This document shows positions 1 to 7,496 of a stretch of DNA of 16,013 nucleotides, one piece after another. The stretch is taken from NCBI GenBank assembly GCA_025965735.1, contig JAOPWK010000239.1, positions 1 through 16,013 of the forward strand, in the 5' to 3' direction. Under the pieces are notes generated by a model, which saw only the letters and a program-made list of their open reading frames with translations, was not told the DNA's origin and did no database searches. The stretch comes from Frankiales bacterium. GTDB lineage: Bacteria; Actinomycetota; Actinomycetes; Mycobacteriales; SCTD01. How positions within the stretch are numbered: the first letter of the stretch is position 1; each line of letters begins with the position of its first letter. Made by a program: the position numbers and the translations under genes.

Positions 1-403
1 CGCTGCGCCACTCGTACGGCTTCAGCGCCTGCACCGCGCGGGCCGTGTCGGTCGGCAGCGTGTCGAGCTCCAGCTCGCGCATGCGCGCGTCGTCGGACGG
101 GTCCGGGAACAGCTCCCTGCGCTCCGCCGCCAGCGCCTGCTCGAGCAGCTCGCGCACCTCCTGCAGCGTCCCGTCCAGCTGGCCCTTCTGCCGGGCCTGC
201 CGCTGCCTCTTGGCCACCTGCCGGCGCAGGTCGTCCAGCCCGCGCAGGCCGTCGGCGCCGCGGCGCAGCAGGTCGCGCAGCGCCTGCCGCGCGCTCGCCC
301 CGTCGAGCACCGCCTCGCCGATCTCGTCCAGCGCGGCGGCGACGTCGTACGGCGGCTCGAGCGGGTCGCGTCCGCCGGTCCAGGCGCCGTAGCGGTACGT
401 CAT
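1..403 (-). CDS. VWA-domain protein, N-terminal part (partner of MoxR-type ATPase), truncated by window edge
   Basis: The first 134 residues are visible, starting at an ATG on the minus strand at 403; the gene continues beyond position 1. The start MTYRYGAWTGGRDPLEPPYD, then VAAALDEIGEAVLDG and a charged helical stretch (LRRQVAKRQRQARQKGQL), resembles actinobacterial VWA proteins encoded beside a magnesium-chelatase-like ATPase (compare Rv0958/Rv0959 in M. tuberculosis, from memory). The metal-binding MIDAS motif of the VWA fold is not visible and should lie in the missing part. The start overlaps the stop of the upstream small membrane gene by 4 bases (ATGA), which suggests translational coupling. 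By family, such proteins work with the MoxR ATPase as a chaperone or metal-insertion pair, but the substrate is unknown. The family call rests on the N-terminus and on context. Confidence 0.72.
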   Translation of the reverse strand, partial: MTYRYGAWTGGRDPLEPPYDVAAALDEIGEAVLDGASARQALRDLLRRGADGLRGLDDLRRQVAKRQRQARQKGQLDGTLQEVRELLEQALAAERRELFPDPSDDARMRELELDTLPTDTARAVQALKPYEWRS

Positions 404-693
404 CGACGTCCGGCGCGGGCGTTGAGGAACCGGGCCAGGGCCTGCACGGCGTAGGCGACGGCCAGCGCGACGAGGGCGACGTACCGCGGCAGGGCCTCAC
501 CGGTCAGCAGGTAGGAGGCGCCGATGGTCAGGCCGATCGCCAGCGCCACCTGCACGAGCGTCGCGACCAGCGCCTGCGTCCGGCCCTGCTGCGCGAAGTC
601 GTAGAGGAAGGGCAGCCGGGAGAGCCGCCCGATGCGGGCCCGCTCCGCGCGCCGCGCCTCCTTGTCCATGGGCGGTCGCCCGGCGTCAGCCAC
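400..693 (-). CDS. small two-helix membrane protein in MoxR-VWA operon
   Basis: This 97-aa protein has a basic N-terminus (MDKEARRAERARIGRLSRLP) followed by two hydrophobic segments, roughly residues 41-63 and 69-87. It fits a small inner-membrane protein of unknown function. I chose the GTG at 693 because AAGGA lies 5 bases upstream; the in-frame ATG at 669 has no good ribosome site. The start overlaps the upstream gene's stop by 8 bases, and its own stop overlaps the VWA start (ATGA), so the gene is locked into the operon. No family name can be given; the call as a real gene rests on the nested overlaps and the clean membrane pattern. Confidence 0.7.
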   Translation of the reverse strand: MADAGRPPMDKEARRAERARIGRLSRLPFLYDFAQQGRTQALVATLVQVALAIGLTIGASYLLTGEALPRYVALVALAVAYAVQALARFLNARAGRR

Positions 694-943
694 GCTCGTC
701 CTTGCTGTCCAGGAACGCCTGGTAGGCCAGGCGGCGGCGCAGCCGGCTGGCCGCCAGCACCGGTGCCATCAGGGGCCGGACCACCAGCACGAGGACGAGG
801 AGCATCCCGGGCAGCAGGAGCCACGGCGGCGCCTCGATGGCGGTGAGGACGTAGCCGAGGACGACGAAGGAGACCAGCGTCGCCGCGGCGGCGAGCAGCA
901 CGCGGCGCTGCAGCGCGACGGGATCCGGTGCGTCGGGGTGCAT
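686..943 (-). CDS. small two-helix membrane protein in MoxR-VWA operon
   Basis: This 85-aa protein has two hydrophobic segments, about residues 15-37 and 40-62, then a short basic tail (RLRRRLAYQ) and a charged C-terminus. The ATG at 943 begins 2 bases after the stop of the MoxR ATPase gene, and the stop overlaps the next gene by 8 bases. The function is unknown. Its place between an AAA+ ATPase and a VWA protein suggests it helps tether that pair to the membrane, or is acted on by it, which is inference. Confidence 0.7.
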   Translation of the reverse strand: MHPDAPDPVALQRRVLLAAAATLVSFVVLGYVLTAIEAPPWLLLPGMLLVLVLVVRPLMAPVLAASRLRRRLAYQAFLDSKDERG

Positions 944-945
944 GC

Positions 946-2373
946 TCAGCCGCCGTAGACGGTCCGGCCGCCGACCTCGTCCTTGGCGAGCCGGCGGTTC
1001 AGGTGCAGGCCCTCCAGGGCGAGCTCGAGGGCTGCGGCGGCCAGCCCCGGCGACTCCTCCTCGATGCCGAGGCGGGACAGGATCGCGGCCAGGCCCGGCA
1101 CCGGACCGAGCCCGGCGAGCAGGTCGGCGGCGGGCACCAGGTCGCCGGTCTCGACCGTGGCACCGTCCTCGAAGCGGCTCTGCAGGCCGGTCAGGTCGGT
1201 GCCGGCCAGCCGGGCGCGGAAGACGTCGGCCGTGGCCTTGCGCAGCAGGTGGGCCAGGACCTCGAGCTCGCGCCCCTCCTCGGCGGCCTCGAACTCGACC
1301 TTGCCGCGGGCGGCGGCGACGATCGACGGCAGGTCGCAGACCCGGGCCACGGCCTGCGCCTCACCCGTGACGGCAGCCCGTCGCACGGCGGAGGCCGCGA
1401 CGGTCTCGGCCGCCGCGACCGCGAAGCGGGCGCTGACACCGGAGCGCTGGTCGACCTGCGGCGACTCGCGCACCAGCCGGGTCCAGCGGGCGACGACCTC
1501 GAGCAGGTGCTCGGGAACGACGGCGCCGGACGAGGGACTGCTGCCCGGCCAGGTGAGCTGCGCCTCCTGGGCGATCAGGCGCACCTCGTCGGCGAGCTCG
1601 AGCGGGTAGTGCGTGCGGACCTCGGCGCCGAAGCGGTCCTTCAGCGGCGTGATGATGCGGCCGCGGTTGGTGTAGTCCTCCGGGTTGGCCGACGCCACGA
1701 GCAGCAGGTCCAGGGGCAGCCGGAGCGTGTAGCCGCGGACCTGGATGTCCCTCTCCTCCAGCACGTTCAGCAGCGCGACCTGGATGCGCTCGGCGAGGTC
1801 GGGCAGCTCGTTGACGCTGAAGATGCCGCGGTTGGTGCGGGGGACCAGCCCGTAGTGCACGGTCTCCGGGTCGCCGAGCGTGCGGCCCTCGGCGACCTTG
1901 ATCGGGTCGACGTCGCCGATGAGGTCGCCGACGGAGGTGTCCGGGGTGGCCAGCTTCTCGCCGTACCGGTCGCTGCGGTGCTTCCACGTCACCGGCGCCG
2001 CCTCGCCGTGCTCGACCACCAGCCGCTTGCCCTCGGGGCTGATCGGCGCGTACGGGTGCTCGTTGAGCTCGGAGCCCTGGAGGACGGGCGTCCACTCGTC
2101 GAGCAGACCGACGAGGGTGCGGATGAGGCGGGTCTTGCCCTGCCCGCGCTCGCCCAGCAGGACCAGGTCGTGGCCGGCGAGCAGCGCCCGCTCGACCTGC
2201 GGGAGGACCGTCTCGTCGAAGCCGAGGATCCCCGGGAAGGCGGTCTGGCCGGCGGCGAGGCGCGCGAGCAGGTTGTCCCGGACCTCGGCCTTGACGCTCC
2301 TGTGCTCGTGGCCGCTGGCCCGCAGGTCCCCCAGCGTCGTGTCGGCAGGCTGTGGAGCGCGCTCTGGAGTCAC
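946..2373 (-). CDS. MoxR / magnesium-chelatase-like AAA+ ATPase
   Basis: This 475-aa ATPase has a Walker A motif (GERGQGKT, residues 74-81), a Walker B-like segment (IFSVNE, about 184-189), and a sensor/arginine-finger region with SANPEDYTNRGRI followed by LKDRFG (about 228-249). These are hallmarks of the MoxR/Mg-chelatase ChlI group of AAA+ proteins. The full C-terminal half is present. The GTG at 2373 is chosen because the family-like sequence begins just after it; upstream codons would run back into the divergent FIST gene. The ribosome site is weak. It is the first gene of a four-gene operon ending in a VWA protein, the usual ATPase-VWA pairing. By analogy it uses ATP to remodel or load a protein partner. 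True Mg-chelatase activity is unlikely, since no tetrapyrrole genes are nearby. An exact ortholog of Rv0958 is plausible. Confidence 0.88.
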   Translation of the reverse strand: MTPERAPQPADTTLGDLRASGHEHRSVKAEVRDNLLARLAAGQTAFPGILGFDETVLPQVERALLAGHDLVLLGERGQGKTRLIRTLVGLLDEWTPVLQGSELNEHPYAPISPEGKRLVVEHGEAAPVTWKHRSDRYGEKLATPDTSVGDLIGDVDPIKVAEGRTLGDPETVHYGLVPRTNRGIFSVNELPDLAERIQVALLNVLEERDIQVRGYTLRLPLDLLLVASANPEDYTNRGRIITPLKDRFGAEVRTHYPLELADEVRLIAQEAQLTWPGSSPSSGAVVPEHLLEVVARWTRLVRESPQVDQRSGVSARFAVAAAETVAASAVRRAAVTGEAQAVARVCDLPSIVAAARGKVEFEAAEEGRELEVLAHLLRKATADVFRARLAGTDLTGLQSRFEDGATVETGDLVPAADLLAGLGPVPGLAAILSRLGIEEESPGLAAAALELALEGLHLNRRLAKDEVGGRTVYGG

Positions 2374-2449
2374 GTTCCGACAGTACGTCCGGCCCTCGTC
2401 ACCCGCTCGGCTGCGGACGCCGGGGCGGCCGGCAGGACAGGATGGCTCC
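2374..2449. promoter_or_regulatory. divergent intergenic region between MoxR-VWA operon and FIST gene
   Basis: This 76-base gap separates two divergent transcription units and must hold both promoters, or their -10 ends. I see no convincing -35/-10 pair. An AGGA sequence near 2438-2441 probably serves as the ribosome site of the FIST gene. Confidence 0.4.
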
Positions 2450-3610
2450 ATGGCGCGCTTCGGGGACGGACTGGCGGCGGGCAGCGACCTGCTCGCGGCG
2501 GCCGAGCAGGCGACGGCCCAGGCGGTGGAGACGCTCGGCGGGCGGGTGCCGGACCTGCTCTGCGTCTTCGCCACTGGGCCGCCGGAGGAGGTGCAGGAGG
2601 CGCTCCTGCGCGCGGTGCAGGTGTCGGCCGCCGTGTCCTCGATCGGCTGCACCGCAGGCGGAGTCATCGGCGGCGGCCGTGGGCTGGAGGACCAGCCGGC
2701 CGTGTCGGTGTTCGCGGCGGTGCTGCCGGAGGTGCGGGTGCGCAGCTTCCACCTCGAGGTCATGCGCGCCGAGGCCGGCGCGGCCGTGGTCGGCATGCCG
2801 GAGCACGAGGACGACGAGGTCGCGGTGCTCCTCGCCGACCCGTACAGCTTCCCGGCCGACGGGTTCGTGTCGCAGGCCAACCTCGCGCTGCCCGGCCTGC
2901 CGGTCGTCGGGGGCCTGGCCTCGGGCGTGCGGGGTGCGGGCGCCACCCGGCTGCTGGTCGACGGCCGCGTCGTGGACCGTGGTGCGGTGGGCGTGCTGCT
3001 GCGGGGTGCGGGCGTGCGCACGATCGTCAGCCAGGGCTGCCGGCCGGTCGGTCCGGCCATGACGGTGACCGCCGCCTCCGGCAACGTCGTGCGCGAGCTG
3101 GCCGGCGTGCCCGCACGGCAACGGGTCGAGCAGGTGCTGTCCGAGCTGCTGCCCGCCGACCAGGCGCTCGCCAGCACCGGCCTGCAGCTCGGCATCGCGA
3201 TGGACGAGTACGCCGAGGACCACGACTTCCTGGTGCGGGCGATCCTCGGCGCTGACCCCGAGACCGGCGGGATCGTCGTCGGCGACCTCGTGGAGGTCGG
3301 TCGCACGGTGCGGCTGCAGGTGCGCGACGCCGACGCCGCGGACGCCGACCTGCGCGCGCTGCTCGCCGGCTACCGGCGCGACACCCGGGATGCGCCGGCC
3401 GGGGGAGCGCTGCTGTTCTCGTGCAACGGCCGCGGCGAGCACCTGTTCGGCAGCGCGCACGGCGGCGCCGACCACGACCCGTCACTGGTCCGCGCGGAGC
3501 TCGCTGCGCTCGGCCTGGCCGGCTTCTTCGCCGGCGGCGAGCTCGGCCCCGTCGCCGGGCGCAACCACCTGCACGGCTTCACCGCGTCGGTCCTGGCGTT
3601 CCCGTGCTGA
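2450..3610 (+). CDS. FIST-domain sensory protein (FIST_N plus FIST_C)
   Basis: This 386-aa protein consists of a FIST_N region (about 25-215, with SSIGCTAGGVIGGG and GLPVVGGLASG) and a FIST_C region (about 230-386). The C-terminus carries the signature GFFAGGELGP then NHLHGFTAS (about 358-381), and GALLFSCNGRG lies before it. FIST domains are proposed ligand-sensing domains, possibly for amino acids, and often sit in front of kinases or other outputs. Here there is no fused output domain, so this is a stand-alone soluble form. The ATG at 2450 has AGGA about 8 bases upstream; an out-of-frame ATG lies at 2442. Its stop codon overlaps the start of the threonine dehydratase gene, so the two are translated together, hinting at a role linked to amino-acid status. 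That link is inference. Confidence 0.85.
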   Translation: MARFGDGLAAGSDLLAAAEQATAQAVETLGGRVPDLLCVFATGPPEEVQEALLRAVQVSAAVSSIGCTAGGVIGGGRGLEDQPAVSVFAAVLPEVRVRSFHLEVMRAEAGAAVVGMPEHEDDEVAVLLADPYSFPADGFVSQANLALPGLPVVGGLASGVRGAGATRLLVDGRVVDRGAVGVLLRGAGVRTIVSQGCRPVGPAMTVTAASGNVVRELAGVPARQRVEQVLSELLPADQALASTGLQLGIAMDEYAEDHDFLVRAILGADPETGGIVVGDLVEVGRTVRLQVRDADAADADLRALLAGYRRDTRDAPAGGALLFSCNGRGEHLFGSAHGGADHDPSLVRAELAALGLAGFFAGGELGPVAGRNHLHGFTASVLAFPC

Positions 3611-4818
3611 GCCTGCCGGTCAGCCTCGACGAGGTCCTGCGCGCGCGCGAGCTGCTCGCCGGCGTCTCCCGCACGACGCCGATGGAGGGCCTGCGCGGGC
3701 TGTCCGAGAAGGTCGGCGGCCCGGTCCTGCTCAAGTGCGAGAACCTCCAGCGCACAGGCTCTTTCAAGATCCGAGGGGCGTACGTCCGCATCGCGCGGCT
3801 GACCGCCGAGGAGCGCGCGGACGGCGTCGTGGCCGCCAGTGCCGGCAACCACGCGCAGGGGGTCGCGCTGGCCGCCTCCCTCCTCGGCTGCGCGTCGACC
3901 GTCTTCATGCCCGAGGCCGCTCCGCTGCCGAAGGTCGCGGCGACGCGGGCGTACGGCGCGCACGTCCGGCACGCGGGGCACACGGTCGACGAGGCGCTGG
4001 TCGCGGCCAAGGCCTTCGCACAGGAGACCGGTGCGGTGCTGATCCACCCCTTCGACCACGAGGACATCGTGGCCGGGCAGGGGACCGTCGGTCTCGAGAT
4101 CGCCGAGCAGTGCCCGGAGGTCAAGACGGTCGTCGTGTGCACCGGCGGCGGTGGACTCATCGCCGGGATCGCCGTCGCCCTCAAGGCGCTGCTGCCGGAC
4201 GTCCGCATCGTGGCCGCCCAGGCGGCGGGCGCCGCGTCGTACGCCCCGTCCCTGGCGGCCGGCGTCCCGGTGCCGCTCGCGACGATGACCACCATGGCTG
4301 ACGGCATCGCCGTGGGGTGCCCGGGCGAGGTGCCGTTCGCCATCGTCCGCGAACTGGTCGACGAGGTGGTCACGGTCGACGAGGAGGCGCTGTCGCGGGC
4401 GCTGCTGCTGGCCCTGGAGCGGGCCAAGCTCGTCGTGGAACCCGCCGGTGCGGCGGCACTCGCGGCCGTCATGGAGGACCCCGGCGCCTTCGAGCCGCCG
4501 GTCGTGGTGGTGCTGTCCGGCGGCAACATCGACCCGCTGCTGCTGTCCAAGGTGGTTCGCCACGGGCTCGTCGCCGCAGGCCGCTTCATGTCGCTGCAGG
4601 TGCGCATCCCGGACCGGCCCGGCGAGCTGGCCCGGCTGCTCGGCGTGCTCGGCGACAGCGGCGCCAACGTGCTCGACGTGGAGCACTCGCGCACCGGCCC
4701 CGGGCTGCACGTCGACGAGGTGGCGGTCGGGCTGCAGCTCGAGACGCGCGGCCGGCCGCACGGCGACGAGGTGCTCGCGCACCTGGACCGAGCGGGGTAC
4801 GCGGTCACCCTCGTCTGA
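3604..4818 (+). CDS. ilvA: threonine ammonia-lyase (threonine dehydratase) with ACT domain
   Basis: This 404-aa PLP enzyme deaminates threonine to 2-oxobutanoate, the first step toward isoleucine or a catabolic step. The PLP lysine lies in SFKIRGAY (K55). SAGNHAQG (79-86) and the phosphate-binding glycine loop GGGGLIAG (181-188) are intact, as is SGGNID (305-310). Residues about 328-400 form a single C-terminal ACT domain (MSLQVRIPDRPGELARLL), as in the ~400-aa form common in actinobacteria; the E. coli biosynthetic IlvA is longer with two ACT-like repeats. Start is the GTG at 3604 (VLSLPVSLDE), which overlaps the FIST stop as GTGCTGA. The ACT domain probably gives allosteric control by isoleucine or valine. 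A serine-dehydratase side activity is normal for this family. Confidence 0.93.
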   Translation: MLSLPVSLDEVLRARELLAGVSRTTPMEGLRGLSEKVGGPVLLKCENLQRTGSFKIRGAYVRIARLTAEERADGVVAASAGNHAQGVALAASLLGCASTVFMPEAAPLPKVAATRAYGAHVRHAGHTVDEALVAAKAFAQETGAVLIHPFDHEDIVAGQGTVGLEIAEQCPEVKTVVVCTGGGGLIAGIAVALKALLPDVRIVAAQAAGAASYAPSLAAGVPVPLATMTTMADGIAVGCPGEVPFAIVRELVDEVVTVDEEALSRALLLALERAKLVVEPAGAAALAAVMEDPGAFEPPVVVVLSGGNIDPLLLSKVVRHGLVAAGRFMSLQVRIPDRPGELARLLGVLGDSGANVLDVEHSRTGPGLHVDEVAVGLQLETRGRPHGDEVLAHLDRAGYAVTLV

Positions 4819-4835
4819 GCGGGTAGGGAGCGATC

Positions 4836-5156
4836 ATGGATCCGCTGACCGCCCTCACCGCCCGCGAGCAGGAGATCGACGCGCAGCTCGACGGCATCGA
4901 GGTGGAGTCGCGCCGGCAGACGGCCGGCGGCATCGGCTTCGGCAAGCGGGTCGGCGACGGGACCAACATCGCCGTCGAGCGGATGACCGACGTCGCCGCG
5001 CACAGCGGGCTGCAGCGCGAGCGCGAGCAGATCCGCAAGGCCAGGGCCGCCGTGGAGGCAGGGACCTACGGCACCTGCGAGGTGTGCGGCGGGGCCATCG
5101 GTGCGGCCCGGCTGGAGGCCCGGCCGGCGTCCACCAGCTGCGTCCGCTGCGCCTGA
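4836..5156 (+). CDS. DksA/TraR-family C4 zinc-finger protein
   Basis: This 106-aa protein has a charged helical N-terminus (about 1-75) and a C-terminal zinc finger with cysteines at 81, 84, 102 and 105 (CEVC, then SCVRC). This is the layout of the short DksA/TraR proteins. GGGAG lies 7 bases before the ATG, and the gene starts 17 bases after ilvA, so it is likely co-transcribed. DksA-like proteins bind RNA polymerase through its secondary channel and tune the stringent response. I do not see the DxxDxA tip motif of true DksA, so a DksA-like effect on initiation is uncertain. Its place after an amino-acid enzyme and a FIST protein is suggestive but does not prove a role. Confidence 0.88.
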   Translation: MDPLTALTAREQEIDAQLDGIEVESRRQTAGGIGFGKRVGDGTNIAVERMTDVAAHSGLQREREQIRKARAAVEAGTYGTCEVCGGAIGAARLEARPASTSCVRCA

Positions 5157-5254
5157 CCACGGGCGCCGCCCGACCGCGATCCGCACGTCCGCGGCACGAC
5201 CCGTCGGCGAGTCGCGCCGCAAGCGTAGGGATCGCCCGCTGTTGATCTCCTGCG

Positions 5255-5275
5255 GCGCCGATCCGCGCGCGGCGC
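5255..5275. terminator. possible hairpin terminator between convergent genes
   Basis: In the 164-base gap between the zinc-finger gene (plus) and hpd (minus), GCGCCG at 5255-5260 can pair with CGGCGC at 5270-5275 across a 9-base loop. There is no T-run. It could end both converging transcripts, but in DNA this GC-rich such pairings also occur by chance. Confidence 0.3.
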
Positions 5276-5320
5276 GCCGGCCTGTCTCGGGACGACCCGT
5301 GCGGCAGGTGATCGCCGGGA

Positions 5321-6415
5321 CTACAGGTTGCCGCGACGCTCCTGCTCGCGCTCGATCGCCTCGAACAGCGCCTTGAAGTTGCCCTTGCCGAAGCCGAGCG
5401 AGCCGTGCCGCTCGATCAGCTCGAAGAACACCGTCGGCCGGTCCTGCACGGGTTTGGTGAAGATCTGCAGCAGGTAGCCGTCCTCGTCGCGGTCCACCAG
5501 GATCCGCCGCCTCTGCAGCTCCTCGATAGGCGCGCGCACCGGCCCGACCCGCTCCACGAGCGCCTCGTCGTAGTACGAGTCCGGCGTCTCGAGGAACTCG
5601 ACGCCGCGCGCCTTCATCTCGTCGACGGTGCGCAGGATGTCGTTGGTCGCCAGAGCGACGTGCTGCACCCCCGGCCCGCCGTAGAACTCGAGGTACTCGT
5701 CGATCTGCGACTTCCTCTTGCCGGCGGCCGGCTCGTTGAGCGGGAACTTCACCTTCTTGTGGCCGTCGGCGACGACCTTGCTCATGAGCGCGGAGTACTC
5801 GGTGGCGATGTCCGCGCCGACGAACTCCTTCATGGTCTGGAAGCACATCACCGTGATGTAGAAGGCGACCCAGGTGTCCATCTGGCCGAGCTCGACGTTG
5901 CCGACCACGTGGTCGACGGCCTGGAACAGCCGCTTCTCGGGAGCGGCCACAAGCGGCTCGCGCGCGACGAAGCCCGGCAGGAACGGGCCGCTGTACGCCG
6001 ACCGCTCCACCAGGGTGTGCCGCGTCTCGCCGTAGGTCGCGATCGCCGCGGTCACGACCTTGCCGGTCTCGTCCTCGGCCAGCCGCGGCTCCTCGAGGCC
6101 GACCGCCCCGCGCTCGACCGCCACCTCGTACGCCCGCCGCGCGTCCGGCACCCGCAGCGCGATGTCGGTGACGCCGTCCCCGTGCCGCGCGACGTGCTCC
6201 CCGACGGCCGTGCCCGCGACGACCGGGCCGCTCAGGACGAAGCGCGCGCCGCCGGACTCCAGGACGTACTCCGCCAGCTCCCGCGACCCCGTCTCCGGCC
6301 CGCGGTAGGCGGTGACGCGCATCCCGAAGGCGGTCGAGTAGAAGTGCGCGGCCTGGCGGGCGTTGCCCACCGCGAAGCGCAGGTGGTCGACGGCTTCGAC
6401 GGGGAACTGGTCCAT
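5321..6415 (-). CDS. hpd: 4-hydroxyphenylpyruvate dioxygenase
   Basis: This 364-aa non-heme Fe(II) enzyme converts 4-hydroxyphenylpyruvate to homogentisate in tyrosine breakdown. Two vicinal-oxygen-chelate halves are visible (about 8-140 and 163-340). The expected iron ligands are present: H169 in AVDHVVGN, H252 in GVQHVAL and E332 in FFELIER. The long family-typical stretch EFVGADIATEYSALMSKVV and the C-terminal GFGKGNFKALFEAIEREQ support the call, and the length is usual. The related hydroxymandelate synthase is less likely given that C-terminal helix. The ATG at 6415 is preceded by a strong GAGGAG about 7 bases upstream that overlaps the greA stop, so hpd is probably translated from the greA transcript. 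No homogentisate 1,2-dioxygenase or other tyrosine-catabolic gene is in the window. Confidence 0.95.
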   Translation of the reverse strand: MDQFPVEAVDHLRFAVGNARQAAHFYSTAFGMRVTAYRGPETGSRELAEYVLESGGARFVLSGPVVAGTAVGEHVARHGDGVTDIALRVPDARRAYEVAVERGAVGLEEPRLAEDETGKVVTAAIATYGETRHTLVERSAYSGPFLPGFVAREPLVAAPEKRLFQAVDHVVGNVELGQMDTWVAFYITVMCFQTMKEFVGADIATEYSALMSKVVADGHKKVKFPLNEPAAGKRKSQIDEYLEFYGGPGVQHVALATNDILRTVDEMKARGVEFLETPDSYYDEALVERVGPVRAPIEELQRRRILVDRDEDGYLLQIFTKPVQDRPTVFFELIERHGSLGFGKGNFKALFEAIEREQERRGNL

Positions 6416-6426
6416 GGCAGTGCTCC

Positions 6427-6921
6427 TCAGCCGGTGTACGGCTCCGCGGAGAGCAGCTCGACGGTCATCGAGCCGCCGTTGGGCAGCGTGTACGTCACCT
6501 GGTCGCCGGCCTTGGCGCCGGTGAGGGCCAGGCCCAGCGGGGAGTTCGCGGAGTAGACGGTCAGGTCCGCCGGCTTGTCCTCGCGGGAACCGATGAGGAA
6601 GCGCTCCACGTCGCCGTCGTCGTACTTCACCTCGACCACCATGCCGGGTTCGGCAATGCCGTCGTCCGGCGGCGCCTCGCCGACCTTGGCCTCGCGCAGC
6701 AGCTGCGTGAGCTGGCGGATGCGTGCCTCGAGCTTGCCCTGCTCGTCCTTGGCCGCGTGGTAGCCGCCGTTCTCCTTGAGGTCGCCCTCCTCGCGGGCGG
6801 CCTCGATCTTCGCGACGATGTCGGCGCGGCGGGGTCCCTTGGCGTCCTCGAGCTCGGCCGACAGCCGGTCGTAGGCCTCCTGGGTGAGCCAGGTGGTCTG
6901 CTGGCCGGGCTGGGTGCTCAC
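6427..6921 (-). CDS. greA: transcription elongation factor GreA
   Basis: This 164-aa protein has the N-terminal coiled coil (about 10-85) and C-terminal FKBP-like globular domain (about 90-164, with SPLGLALTGAKAGDQV) of GreA. The coil tip reads GDLKENGGYHAAKDEQ; D47 and E50 match the acidic residues that reach into the RNA polymerase secondary channel and stimulate cleavage of backtracked RNA. It starts at a GTG at 6921 with GAGGA about 7 bases upstream. It lies 45 bases after the DUF4307 gene and 11 bases before hpd, likely in one operon. The greA-DUF4307-mca order is conserved in actinobacteria. Confidence 0.96.
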   Translation of the reverse strand: MSTQPGQQTTWLTQEAYDRLSAELEDAKGPRRADIVAKIEAAREEGDLKENGGYHAAKDEQGKLEARIRQLTQLLREAKVGEAPPDDGIAEPGMVVEVKYDDGDVERFLIGSREDKPADLTVYSANSPLGLALTGAKAGDQVTYTLPNGGSMTVELLSAEPYTG

Positions 6922-6966
6922 GTGCGGTCCTCGCTGGTCGTCGGGGTGGTGCAGGTCACGCCGATG

Positions 6967-7407
6967 CTACGGGGATCGGGCGGGCATCGGGATCGGCACG
7001 TCGGTGCAGCGGCCGACCTCGCCGGTGACGGCGCGCTCGCTCGTCGTCAGCTCGTGCTCGACCCGCACGACGCGCTCCGCGGTGCCCACTGCGTCCACCA
7101 CCACGACGTCCCGGCCGACCTCGGCGCCGCTGCTCCCGCGCGAGCGGACGAGGCAGTACGCCTGGCCGCCCTCGCGCTTGAGCACCTCCACGTCGATGCG
7201 CACGGAGGTGTCCGACAGCACCTGGAAGTCGATGACGCGGGCGCGGACCCGGTCGCTGCCGTAGCGGTCGTACAGGTAGTACGCGATCGCCCCGAGCAGG
7301 CCGATGAACAGCACGCTGAGCACCACGGCGAAGGTCCGCCCGACGAGCTGCGACGGGGGGTCGTACCGCCCCTCGGGACGGCGTCGGTCGGCTGTGGGCG
7401 AGGTCAC
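6967..7407 (-). CDS. DUF4307 single-pass membrane protein
   Basis: This 146-aa protein has a short cytoplasmic start, one transmembrane helix (about 24-46, VGRTFAVVLSVLFIGLLGAI) and a soluble, probably outside-facing domain rich in beta strands. RVRARVIDFQVLSD and the conserved CLVRSR segment fit the actinobacterial DUF4307 family. It starts at a GTG at 7407 with AGGAG about 5 bases upstream. It sits between greA and mca as its homolog Rv1081c does in M. tuberculosis. Two cysteines in the outer domain (in YCLVRS and GRCTDV) could form a disulfide. The function is unknown. Confidence 0.85.
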   Translation of the reverse strand: MTSPTADRRRPEGRYDPPSQLVGRTFAVVLSVLFIGLLGAIAYYLYDRYGSDRVRARVIDFQVLSDTSVRIDVEVLKREGGQAYCLVRSRGSSGAEVGRDVVVVDAVGTAERVVRVEHELTTSERAVTGEVGRCTDVPIPMPARSP

Positions 7408-7496
7408 GGGGTCTCCTGCGGGGATTGCCGAGGTGAGTGGCGGCGTTGGGGGTGCGGGACGATGGTCCCCCGGTCCGGATCAGGAGGCGACCCCGC
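7408..7496. promoter_or_regulatory. divergent intergenic region, DUF4307/greA/hpd versus mca
   Basis: This 89-base gap separates divergent units. It contains a small inverted repeat GGGAC-GATG-GTCCC (7456-7469) and the strong mca ribosome site AGGAGG (7482-7487). The repeat could be an operator or form part of a promoter; no clear -35/-10 pair is seen. Confidence 0.35.

Noticed and set aside
928..3255. 775-codon open frame on the plus strand opposite the MoxR gene
   Set aside because: It is the antisense shadow of the ATPase gene and then an alternate frame of the FIST gene. Its composition is low-complexity Gly/Ala/Arg with no family pattern, while the minus-strand frame shows Walker motifs.
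3579..5846. 755-codon open frame on the minus strand
   Set aside because: It is antisense to ilvA and the zinc-finger gene and then an alternate frame of hpd; it has no recognisable protein features.
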